Shown: positions 54,917 to 64,000 of the stretch, piece by piece
How the letters are laid out: every line of letters starts with the position of its first letter
How positions within the stretch are numbered: position 1 is the stretch's first letter
Assembly (NCBI GenBank): GCA_013911885.1
Contig: JACESI010000006.1
Coordinates: 62,001-126,000 of the forward strand
Length of the DNA stretch: 64,000 nt
DNA from: Hyphomicrobiales bacterium
Lineage (GTDB): Bacteria; Pseudomonadota; Alphaproteobacteria; Rhizobiales; JACESI01
Direction of reading: 5' to 3'
Position numbers and translations under genes: made by a program
Notes under the pieces: model-generated
What the model saw: only the letters and a program-made list of their open reading frames with translations
Databases searched by the model: none
What the model was told of the DNA's origin: nothing

Positions 54917-56485
54917 ATGGAAAACCTACCGACGCTCAGGGACGAAAAGTGGGACGGACGGGAACGCGCAGCCCACCAGAGCGTGCGCGCGAGCGAGCGC
55001 ATAAAATCGAAGAGAACGATCCGTGAGACCCGCGAAAAATTAACCTCGGAAAGCGGTCATTCGCGGGATTTTGACCGGGAAATCCTCGCCAATACGGCGC
55101 GAAACTACCGCGCTGCCACACCGGTTCTGACGCTTCTGATCATTTTCGTCGGGTGCTTCGGCCTCACCTGGCTGAATTATTTCGGCGTGCTGATCTGGAT
55201 TGCTGCAAACTTGTTCGCACAGGTGCTTTTAGTCAATCTGGCGCGGCGCTACCTCAAAGGGTTTCCGAAAGAGCCGTCAATGCTTGCGAAATGGTATAAT
55301 TCCTTCGTCTACGCGAGTTTTCTAAGCGGACTCATCTGGTCGACTTTCCTGCTCATTCCAGTCTCGACCCCTTCGCTCAGCCAGCCGGTCTTTACCTTCA
55401 CGACCCTTCTGGTTGCGGTTGCAATATATTGTTTCATCAATGCACCGCTGACGATGGGTATGCTCGCGACAACCATCCCGATTACCATAATTCTGATCAT
55501 ACAATTCGGATTGTCGGGCTATACGAGCCTTTTCATGATGGCAGGTCTTTTCCTTGGCGCGCACCTGCTTTTCATCATCATGGCCTCGCAGATCAAGAAA
55601 AACCTGATCCAGGTCTTTACCATACGGGCGGAGAAGGACTCTCTAATTCTCGAACTTGAAGAGGCAACCGCAATTTCAGAAGAATCACGCCGCCGTGCCG
55701 AGGAGGCGAACCTCGCCAAATCGCGTTTTCTTGCCACGATGAGTCACGAACTGCGCACGCCGCTCAATGCAATCATCGGCTTTTCCGAGATCATGAAGGA
55801 AGGACTACTCGGCCCGATCGACAACAAAACCTATAAGGAATATGTCGCGGATATTCATTCAAGCGGCGATCATCTTCTCAATCTCATCAATGAAATCCTG
55901 GATCTGTCGCGTATCGAGGCCGGTCGCTATGATCTCAACGAAGAGGCGGTAACGCTCATCGACGTGGTGGATGATTGCTATTCGCTGATCGAGATCCGTG
56001 CACGCAACAAGGATATCAAGATCACGATCAATGCCGAGACGAACATGCCGCGCATCTGGGTCGACCAGCGGGCAGTGCGCCAGATCATTCTCAACCTGAT
56101 GTCGAATGCGGTCAAGTTCACGCCGCAGGGCGGCGAGATCACGGTCTATGCCGGATGGACAGCCGGTGGCGGGCAATATGTATCGGTGCGCGATAATGGT
56201 CCTGGCATTCCTGAAGAGGAAATCCCGATTGTCTTGTCGCAGTTTGGTCAGGGTTCCAGCGCGATCAAGAGCGCGGAACAGGGAACCGGACTCGGTCTTC
56301 CGATCTGTCAGGCGCTCATCAACATGCACGGCGGCACGTTCGATCTGAAATCCAAATTGAGGGCTGGAACCGTTGTCACCGTCACCTTCCCCCGCGCCCG
56401 CATCATGCAGGCGCTTGCGCCGATGAATGATAAATCGGCAGACGAATCCTCATCGCCACGCTCAGGCTTTCACAAAATGGCCTGA
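54917..56485 (+). CDS. membrane sensor histidine kinase, PleC/DivJ/PdhS-like
   Basis: About 522 residues from ATG 54917 (AAGGCGGAAA upstream; a GTG 27 bases earlier is possible). A basic cytoplasmic N-terminus, about six membrane helices (residues 65-235), then a dimerisation domain with the phospho-His in LATMSHELRTPLNAIIGFSE and an ATPase domain (N box NLMSNAVKFTPQGG, G1 VRDNGPGIP, G2 QGTGLGLPICQ). The region after the His (IMKEGLLGPI to YKEYVADIHSSGDHLLNLIN) is the type found in the alphaproteobacterial DivK-related kinases. No response regulator is adjacent. The signal sensed is unknown. Confidence 0.9.
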   Translation: MENLPTLRDEKWDGRERAAHQSVRASERIKSKRTIRETREKLTSESGHSRDFDREILANTARNYRAATPVLTLLIIFVGCFGLTWLNYFGVLIWIAANLFAQVLLVNLARRYLKGFPKEPSMLAKWYNSFVYASFLSGLIWSTFLLIPVSTPSLSQPVFTFTTLLVAVAIYCFINAPLTMGMLATTIPITIILIIQFGLSGYTSLFMMAGLFLGAHLLFIIMASQIKKNLIQVFTIRAEKDSLILELEEATAISEESRRRAEEANLAKSRFLATMSHELRTPLNAIIGFSEIMKEGLLGPIDNKTYKEYVADIHSSGDHLLNLINEILDLSRIEAGRYDLNEEAVTLIDVVDDCYSLIEIRARNKDIKITINAETNMPRIWVDQRAVRQIILNLMSNAVKFTPQGGEITVYAGWTAGGGQYVSVRDNGPGIPEEEIPIVLSQFGQGSSAIKSAEQGTGLGLPICQALINMHGGTFDLKSKLRAGTVVTVTFPRARIMQALAPMNDKSADESSSPRSGFHKMA

Positions 56486-56487
56486 GC

Positions 56488-57528
56488 CTAGTCGATCGCG
56501 CCTGCGACCCCGGCTTCGGCGAAGGTTGCCATGGATGCGTGGGTCTTGGCTGCTGCCTTGACGATACCGGCAGCGAGTGCCGCCCCGGTGCCCTCGCCAA
56601 GGCGCATACCAAGATCAAGCAGCGGTTCCTTGCCAAGTCGCGCCAGAACCGCTTTATGCGCCGGTTCCGCCGAACGATGGGCAAACAGGCAGTGGTCAAT
56701 CGCGTCTCGGCGTATCGCGTGGAGAAGGGCCGCTGCCGAGCTTGCCACGAAACCGTCAATGATGACCGGAATACGTTGATGGCGTGCGGCCACAATCGCA
56801 CCGAGCATCGCCGCGATCTCGCGCCCGCCGAGCCGACGAAGAAGTTCCAACGCATCGATGCCGCTTTCGCGGATTGGGCCACCCGCGCGTTCAACCGCGC
56901 GATCCGTCGCCGCCACCTTGCGGGCAAGCGCATCAGAGGTCACGCCAGTGCCGGGACCAACCCAGTCCGCTGCTGCGCCGCCATAAAGCGCGTGATAGAG
57001 AATCGCGGCAATCGTGGTGTTGCCGATCCCCATTTCACCGACGCACAGAAGATCGGTGCCACCGGCAATCGCCTCCATGCCAAAGGCAATCGTCGCGGCG
57101 CAGCCATTGGCATCAAAGGCGTCCTTCTCGCAGACATCCGGCGTCGGTACTTCGAGGGCCAGATCGAAAATCTTCAGACCCAGATCGTAGGTTGCGCAAA
57201 GCTGGTTGATCGCGGCACCGCCTGCGGCGAAATTTTCGACCATGGCCTGGGTGACGCTTTGCGGATAGGCTGAGACGCCCCGATTGACGATGCCGTGATT
57301 GCCTGCAAAAACGACCACAAGCGGGCGGGTGATGACGGGCTTCGGGTCGCCCTGCCATGTTGCGAGCCACTCGACTATGGTCTCCAGCATTCCGAGCGAG
57401 CCCTGGGGCTTGGTGAGTTCCCGATCGCGGCTTCGAACAGCGGCTGCCGCCTCAAGGTCCGGCCCCGGCATGATCCGAATCAGGTTGCGGACATCATCCA
57501 GACCATCCTTCATGACCGCTTTATCCAT
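56488..57528 (-). CDS. cobT: nicotinate-nucleotide:dimethylbenzimidazole phosphoribosyltransferase
   Basis: Makes alpha-ribazole phosphate for the lower ligand of cobalamin. 346 residues from ATG 57528 after GAGGGG. Motifs: TKPQGSLGMLE, AGNHGIVNRGVSAYPQSVT, CVGEMGIGNTTIAA and the catalytic Glu in GMRLGEGTGAAL. Divergent from cobS. No cobalamin riboswitch signature was seen in the 244-base gap. Confidence 0.95.
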   Translation of the reverse strand: MDKAVMKDGLDDVRNLIRIMPGPDLEAAAAVRSRDRELTKPQGSLGMLETIVEWLATWQGDPKPVITRPLVVVFAGNHGIVNRGVSAYPQSVTQAMVENFAAGGAAINQLCATYDLGLKIFDLALEVPTPDVCEKDAFDANGCAATIAFGMEAIAGGTDLLCVGEMGIGNTTIAAILYHALYGGAAADWVGPGTGVTSDALARKVAATDRAVERAGGPIRESGIDALELLRRLGGREIAAMLGAIVAARHQRIPVIIDGFVASSAAALLHAIRRDAIDHCLFAHRSAEPAHKAVLARLGKEPLLDLGMRLGEGTGAALAAGIVKAAAKTHASMATFAEAGVAGAID

Positions 57529-57772
57529 CGCTCCCCTCACCTTTCACTTGCTTCATTGGCGAAGCCTCAAGCCCATCTCAAAATCTGCGTGCGAGACCGT
57601 TCAGGATCGAAAAGAATCGGCTAACGCTCAAAACAACCGTTCTATAGCGCGAAAGCCCGGCAAACAATAACCGCGCGTTCGGCAATGCATGAAATGCTGA
57701 GGGTGCACCCTGTACAAGCCATTCAAGGCAGCATTTAAAAGCGAGGCCACGATTATAAGAGAGACTGTGACC

Positions 57773-58540
57773 ATGACCAAGGAATTCGGCGCGTGTATCC
57801 AGCTTCTCTCCCGCCTGCCGCTCCCGCGCTGGATGACACCGGACAAGGCGCCGGATTTCACCACTTGCGTGCGATTCTTCCCGCTCGCCGGGCTGGTGAT
57901 TGCACTTCCGGCAACCTTCGTGATGGCGCTTGCAACCGTTGCCGGGTTTTCGACCATGCTCACGGCAGCGCTTGCGATGGCGACGCAGGTCGCTGTCACT
58001 GGCGCCCTTCATGAAGACGGTCTCGCCGACTGTGCCGACGGTTTTGGCGGCGGTCGCGAGCGCGCGGAAAAGCTTGCCATCATGAAGGACAGCCGCGTCG
58101 GCGCTTTCGGCGTGATCGGGCTTGTACTCGCACTGCTTGTGCGCTTTTCGGCGCTCACGGCGCTGCTTGCGGGCGGGCTTGGTCCGGCGCTTGCGGCTTA
58201 TCTTGCCGCCCATGTCGCCTCACGCGCGTTTCAGGTCGCGTTCTGGCATTCCTTGCCGCCCGCCCGCGACCACGGCCTTTCCTATGGTCTTGGCCTTCCA
58301 GGCGCATATGCCACGGGACTGGCGCTCAGTCTCGGGAGCGCCGGCGCGCTTCTCCTCACCCTGCCCGCCTTCGATATTCGAAACATCATGATCGCCGCGC
58401 TGTCCGCCGTTGCGGTGTACGTTTTCTTTCGCCGCCTCTGCAAGGCCCAGATCGGCGGCCAGACGGGAGATACAATCGGCGCGCTCCATATCCTGACCGA
58501 GATTGCAATTCTCGCCGGTCTTTCTACATTGCTGCCATGA
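57773..58540 (+). CDS. cobS: adenosylcobinamide-GDP ribazoletransferase (cobalamin synthase)
   Basis: Integral membrane enzyme joining the nucleotide loop in the last cobalamin step. About 255 residues with the family signature GALHEDGLADCADGFGGG and MKDSRVGAFGVIGLVL, and several membrane helices. ATG 57773 is preferred over a GTG two codons upstream because of spacing from GAGAGA. Confidence 0.95.
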   Translation: MTKEFGACIQLLSRLPLPRWMTPDKAPDFTTCVRFFPLAGLVIALPATFVMALATVAGFSTMLTAALAMATQVAVTGALHEDGLADCADGFGGGRERAEKLAIMKDSRVGAFGVIGLVLALLVRFSALTALLAGGLGPALAAYLAAHVASRAFQVAFWHSLPPARDHGLSYGLGLPGAYATGLALSLGSAGALLLTLPAFDIRNIMIAALSAVAVYVFFRRLCKAQIGGQTGDTIGALHILTEIAILAGLSTLLP

Positions 58541-58824
58541 CCAATGCGCTTTTCGAAACCATGACCGGGCGATCCGACCCTTGCGTGAACATCTGCGTCA
58601 AGGACGAAGCAAGCGACATCTGCCTCGGCTGCGGTCGTCTTGGTGCAGAGATCGCGGTCTGGTCGGAACTGTCAGCACACGAGCAACAGAGCATCATCGC
58701 TCAGGTCCCTGACCGCATGAAGGCGCTTTCCGATGCACGGCGGACACGACGTCGGGCCCGGATAAGGGAGCGCGACCGCGAGCCTTTAGGCGGGCAAGTC
58801 CGGCCAGACATGCCGGAGGCCTGA
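58537..58824 (+). CDS. DUF1289 family protein
   Basis: 95 residues with the cysteine pattern SDPCVNICVKDEASDICLGC followed by GR, typical of the small DUF1289/YdhL family thought to bind a metal or Fe-S cluster. A basic Arg-rich helix follows. Coupled to cobS by a 4-base overlap; the aspartic-protease gene begins on the base after its stop. Confidence 0.9.
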   Translation: MTNALFETMTGRSDPCVNICVKDEASDICLGCGRLGAEIAVWSELSAHEQQSIIAQVPDRMKALSDARRTRRRARIRERDREPLGGQVRPDMPEA

Positions 58825-59523
58825 ATGCGCGGCACATTTTTGCTGACATTTCTTCTGGGCCTTCTTCTTGCAACCCTTGCGCTTCTGCTTTTTCTGCCGG
58901 ACAGCACCCGCTTTGCCGGTCTCGACAAGGACGAATTCGCTCAATTTATCCAGCTCACCGCGATTGCGCTTGCCATTTCGGCAGCATTCGTCTCCCGCCG
59001 CCTGCCTGTTGCAAAGACATTCAGGGACATCGCGCTCTGGATCCTTGCCGGTCTGGTTCTGGTCACAGCCTACACGTTTCGCGATGATCTCGGCTTCATT
59101 GGCGAAAGGGTGGCGGGCGCGCTTCTGCCGGGCAGGCCGATCAGCCGGCCGGACAACCACATCGAACTCATCCGTTCCCAATCCGGCAGTTTTCAGGCAC
59201 GCGCGTCGATCAACGGCGAGATGCTGCCCCTCCTCGTCGATACCGGCGCGTCAAGCGTTGTGCTGACTTTCGAGGATGCAAAGCGGGCGGGCTTTGATCC
59301 TGCCCGGCTGATTTTCTCCGCCTCCGTTGAGACAGCGAACGGGCGGACACAGGCGGCACCCGTGCGCATTGCCAGTATCCGCATCGGCAGCATCGTGAGA
59401 AACGATGTTGCAGCGCTTGTCGCCCGAGACGGCGCATTGTCGATCAGCCTCCTCGGCCTTTCGTTTCTCGATCTTTTGAGCGGCTTTTCGGTAAGCGGCG
59501 AGCGTCTCATCCTGAAAGACTGA
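58825..59523 (+). CDS. membrane-anchored retropepsin-like aspartic protease (TIGR02281)
   Basis: 232 residues: two or three N-terminal membrane helices (FLLTFLLGLLLATLALLLFL and two more by residue 90) and a C-terminal single-domain aspartic protease with the active site LLVDTGASSVVLT. It must dimerise to be active. Start is directly after the DUF1289 stop. Substrate unknown. Confidence 0.9.
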   Translation: MRGTFLLTFLLGLLLATLALLLFLPDSTRFAGLDKDEFAQFIQLTAIALAISAAFVSRRLPVAKTFRDIALWILAGLVLVTAYTFRDDLGFIGERVAGALLPGRPISRPDNHIELIRSQSGSFQARASINGEMLPLLVDTGASSVVLTFEDAKRAGFDPARLIFSASVETANGRTQAAPVRIASIRIGSIVRNDVAALVARDGALSISLLGLSFLDLLSGFSVSGERLILKD

Positions 59524-59537
59524 TTGTCGGCGACGGG

Positions 59538-60545
<1,008 letters not shown>

Positions 60546-61191
60546 CGATTTTCCTTTATCTTCAACGGACTAAAGAGAGAACGTGCACAGTTTTGTTTGC
60601 ATCTGTTCTCGCCCTTACGCAGCAATTCGAAGCCTCTGTGTGCACGTTTTGTGCATGGAAATCCAGTGCAGGCGGATCAGGACGATGGCCACCGTCACAA
60701 AGCTTCTGTAAGAACCCCCACTAATAAAACCGCCATTTCCGGATAATCTGTTCACGCACAGTTCCGGTAAGGTTCGGGAACTGGCGTTGCCCCAACTTTT
60801 ATCCAGCGTGAGCGACACTCCGGGACTGTGTTTTGCCCATTGGGGGGTGGGCAACGGGGGCTGGCGCGGAGCTTTGCGGATTACGCAGCGTCAGGCCCCC
60901 CGTTGCGGGGCAAAGGTTCAGGCGCAAACGCGGCGGCGTCTGCCAACCGGGGCGGGAACTGACGACCGACTGTGGCTTGCTGCGGGCGTCGAACAGCGTC
61001 GCCAGTTCACGCGCCACACGCGCCAGGCGCGGTCGTCTTTTCATTGTATCTCCTGTTTCCGGTATCTAAGCCAAATTCAGGGAGAAATTCCACTTATCCC
61101 GCTGTCAAGTTTTCCCGAGCCACCTCTGTCCAGCTTGCTTACACCGAAGAGAGACCAGGCTCGTGTCGGAGACATGCCCGTTCAATCTGGA
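60546..61191. other. 646-base gap of mixed composition between dusA and the sulfonate-type operon
   Basis: An AT-richer part next to dusA holds an inverted repeat (AACGTGCACAG at 60580-60590; CTGTGTGCACGTT at 60636-60648). A GC-rich part (60833-60990) holds two hairpins and a G-rich run (GGGGGG-T-GGG-CAAC-GGGGG). A GTTC-N7-GTTC sequence occurs at 60761-60775 without a suitable gene nearby. Only the doubtful ORF at 60799-61044 is seen. The region could be an integration scar beside dusA. Confidence 0.5.
60799..61044 (-). CDS. hypothetical 81-residue basic protein (uncertain)
   Basis: Lies in the 646-base region between dusA and the zinc-ADH gene. The ATG at 61044 is preceded by a very good ribosome-binding site (AGGAGATACA). 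The N-terminus MKRRPRLARVARELATLFDA looks like a basic helix, but the rest is low-complexity Pro/Ser/Ala and crosses GC-rich inverted repeats (TTGCCCA/TGGGCAA, 60833-60854). No family recognised. It may be a short real gene, a leader peptide or the broken end of a lost gene. Confidence 0.35.
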   Translation of the reverse strand: MKRRPRLARVARELATLFDARSKPQSVVSSRPGWQTPPRLRLNLCPATGGLTLRNPQSSAPAPVAHPPMGKTQSRSVAHAG

Positions 61192-62184
61192 TCAGTGCGG
61201 CTTCAGGATGATTTTCGGTGTTTTCACAGCACCGTTCCTGAGATCGGCAAAGGCAGCCGCTCCGTCATCGAGCGGTCGCTGCTCGATCCAGTCGAGGGGG
61301 CCAAGACGGCCATCGAAGATCGCAGCTGCCGTATCCCGGAAATCCTGAGCAGTATACGTATAAGTTCCTATAAAGGTGATCTCCTGTAACGTCATGCGGC
61401 GGATGTTCAGCCCGCCTGTCGGCTCGCCAAGGCCGATATGAACGATCACGCCGCCGGCGCGCGCCCGGTTCGACGCTTCCGTGCGGGTCGTGGCAAAGCC
61501 TACCGCATCCACCACAAGATCGAACAGCATATCCGGCGCCAATTCATCTGGCGCATGGGCATTAAGGCCGACCTTGTCGATCAGGAATTGTCGCCGGTCC
61601 TGGTTCGGTTCGACAATGAGTGGGCTTTTCACACCGAAGGCCATCAATGACAGACCCGCACCGACACCGATTGCACCGCCGCCCAGAACAAGCGTGCGAA
61701 TGCCTTCCATTGGACGGTCGAGAACGCGCTCTGCAAGGCGCACGCCATGCCATCCGCAGGCAATGGGCTCTGCAAGGGCTGCCTGATCGGTGGAAACCGC
61801 ATCGGGTACTGTCACCAGATTGCGCGGTGGCATTGCCACATATTGTGCGAAAGCCCCTTCCCGCGGCTGCATCGAGATGATCTGACGCTTGGCGCAGAGA
61901 TTCTCGCGCTTCGAAAGGCAGGCTTCGCATTCCATACAGGTGACGAGCGGATTGACGGTAACGCGGCGCCCCGCCTGCGGGCCGGAGACAATGGTGCCGG
62001 CGGCTTCATGACCGAGGATCAGCGGCGCCGGACGGCGCTCATCATGGCCGAGATAGGCATGCATGTCCGAACCGCAAATTCCGACGCTCTCGACACGGAT
62101 GACAACTTCGCCCTCGCCCGGTGTCGGCTCCGGCGCATCCTGGAAACTCAGCATTTGTGGGCCGGTATAGACGAGTGCCTTCAT
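61192..62184 (-). CDS. hpsP: zinc-dependent alcohol dehydrogenase, HpsP-like
   Basis: 330-residue medium-chain dehydrogenase. Catalytic zinc: Cys in SVGICGSDMH and GHE in ILGHEAAG; structural zinc: four Cys in TCMECEACLSKRENLC; NAD site VLGGGAIGVGAG. Its start overlaps the SDR stop by 4 bases and a HisD-like gene is upstream. The set HisD-like, SDR, zinc-ADH in this order matches hpsN-hpsO-hpsP of dihydroxypropanesulfonate (DHPS) degraders, in which HpsO and HpsP interconvert DHPS enantiomers. The symbol is by context and needs confirmation. Confidence 0.7.
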   Translation of the reverse strand: MKALVYTGPQMLSFQDAPEPTPGEGEVVIRVESVGICGSDMHAYLGHDERRPAPLILGHEAAGTIVSGPQAGRRVTVNPLVTCMECEACLSKRENLCAKRQIISMQPREGAFAQYVAMPPRNLVTVPDAVSTDQAALAEPIACGWHGVRLAERVLDRPMEGIRTLVLGGGAIGVGAGLSLMAFGVKSPLIVEPNQDRRQFLIDKVGLNAHAPDELAPDMLFDLVVDAVGFATTRTEASNRARAGGVIVHIGLGEPTGGLNIRRMTLQEITFIGTYTYTAQDFRDTAAAIFDGRLGPLDWIEQRPLDDGAAAFADLRNGAVKTPKIILKPH

Positions 62185-62948
62185 TTTGCGGTGAATCCTC
62201 CGTCAACCATCAAGGTTTGCCCGGTCACATAGCCGGATGCATCGGAGCAGAAAAACAGCATCGGACCGTCCATATCGGACAATTCGCCATTGCGGCCGAT
62301 ACAGGTCTGAGCCGCGTTGCGCGCTGCACGTTCCGGGTCGGCAAAGACCGCCGCTGTGAGTTCGGTGCGAAAGAAACCCGGCCCCACTGCGTTGACCATA
62401 ATGCCGTGGCCCGACCATGCTTCGGCCATTGCCCGCGTCATCTGCGTGACGCCACCCTTTGATGCGCCATAGGAAAGGCCTGCGCTGAATGCCCGGTAGC
62501 TTTGCAGCGACGCGAAGTTGACGATCCGTCCCCATCGCTTTTCCTTCATGGCCGGGGCGAATGCCTGCGCGAGAAAGAACGGCGCGGCAAGATTGAGATT
62601 GAGGGTGATGTCCCAGCCTTCCGGGGTGAGCTGATCGGCCGGCTCGCGTGTGTTGATTCCGGCGGCATTGATCAGAATATCGGGATTGCCGAAGGGCAGC
62701 ACCACCTGTCGCGCAATCGTTGGGATCGTCTCGCGGCGGGCAAGATCGCCGACAACATAGGCCGCTTTTCCGGGATTGTCAGATGCCCATTCATCGAGCG
62801 CGTCGGCGCGCCTTGCAACGCCCACAACGCGCGCCCCCGCCCCGATCAAAAGATCGGCTGCGCGCCGCCCGAGACCAGAACTTGCACCCGTCACACAGGC
62901 AATTTTCCCTGTGAGATCAAACAGACGGGCTGGATTTTCAACTGCCAT
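62181..62948 (-). CDS. hpsO: short-chain dehydrogenase/reductase, HpsO-like
   Basis: 255 residues. NAD-binding CVTGASSGLGRRAADLL, catalytic Ser in NFASLQSY and Tyr/Lys in SYGASKGG, and C-terminal SGYVTGQTLMVDGGF. Seven bases downstream of the HisD-like gene and overlapping the zinc-ADH gene by 4 bases. By the operon's make-up probably DHPS 2-dehydrogenase; general SDR fold certain, substrate inferred. Confidence 0.7.
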   Translation of the reverse strand: MAVENPARLFDLTGKIACVTGASSGLGRRAADLLIGAGARVVGVARRADALDEWASDNPGKAAYVVGDLARRETIPTIARQVVLPFGNPDILINAAGINTREPADQLTPEGWDITLNLNLAAPFFLAQAFAPAMKEKRWGRIVNFASLQSYRAFSAGLSYGASKGGVTQMTRAMAEAWSGHGIMVNAVGPGFFRTELTAAVFADPERAARNAAQTCIGRNGELSDMDGPMLFFCSDASGYVTGQTLMVDGGFTAK

Positions 62949-62955
62949 CAGAGCC

Positions 62956-64000
<1,045 letters not shown>

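Noticed and set aside
57529..57772. Possible cobalamin riboswitch between cobT and cobS
   Set aside because: No B12-box-like sequence in a plausible fold was seen in either direction.
60761..60775. Second GTTC-N7-GTTC sequence (possible LexA box)
   Set aside because: About two such matches are expected by chance in 64 kb on both strands. It is 216 bases from dusA and beyond the 3' end of the doubtful ORF, with no repair gene near.

Overview
The window is about 64 kb of chromosome from an alphaproteobacterium, most probably a member of the Hyphomicrobiales (Rhizobiales). The evidence is the gene order erpA/dgt/argS/SPOR/nagZ/scpA/scpB/tatABC/serS/surE/pcm/nlpD/DUF815/yajC/secDF, the fused SecDF, PopZ, an ExoR-like protein, an alphaproteobacterial (GTTC-N7-GTTC) LexA box between ssb and uvrA, and an RNA with CCTCCTCCC hairpin loops. 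It looks like ordinary chromosome with almost no accessory DNA: no IS element, prophage, CRISPR array or rRNA operon was seen. The organism name cannot be fixed from the sequence.

Layout. 1-8.5 kb: gyrA (3' end cut by the window edge), a MarC-type membrane protein, a conserved periplasmic unknown, sodC, then ssb and uvrA divergent around the LexA box. 8.7-8.84 kb: a three-hairpin small RNA, each loop carrying an anti-Shine-Dalgarno CCTCCTCCC motif. 8.9-14.6 kb: trmFO convergent with a minus-strand unit yajC-secDF-Mth938 domain protein (NDUFAF3-like)-phytoene-synthase-like protein (NDUFAF6-like), which suggests a link between Sec-dependent membrane insertion and respiratory complex I assembly. 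14.8-31 kb: a DUF815 ATPase, then a long minus-strand series: argS, SPOR protein, nagZ, scpAB, an orphan ABC ATPase, tatABC, serS, surE, a DMT permease, pcm and a degenerate LytM protein (nlpD).

31-43.4 kb: dgt divergent from erpA-xth, a small cysteine-rich exported protein, an exoR-like gene, ilvD, valS, popZ, tolC, a second pcm-like methyltransferase and tRNA-Cys. 43.7-51.7 kb is rich in molybdenum-cofactor genes: moaA, then fdhD-mobA-mobB-moeA with 4-base overlaps, with an EamA permease, a GcvA-like regulator, a 40-residue ORF and an MFS exporter between them. 51.8-59.5 kb: a beta-hydroxyacid dehydrogenase, an Lrp regulator, a UDG-family protein, a GST, a PleC/DivJ-like histidine kinase, divergent cobT and cobS, a DUF1289 protein and a membrane-anchored aspartic protease. 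59.5-64 kb: dusA, a 646-base region of unusual composition, and the HisD-like/SDR/zinc-ADH trio (hpsN-hpsO-hpsP type) that suggests catabolism of dihydroxypropanesulfonate, a breakdown product of plant and algal sulfoquinovose.

Most genes are housekeeping. The points most worth a second look are the CCTCCTCCC RNA, the complex I assembly-factor homologues beside secDF, the probable sulfonate operon, the changed metal ligands in SodC, NlpD and FdhD, and the unexplained region upstream of dusA. Coding assignments rest on reading motifs in the translations; no database search was run.
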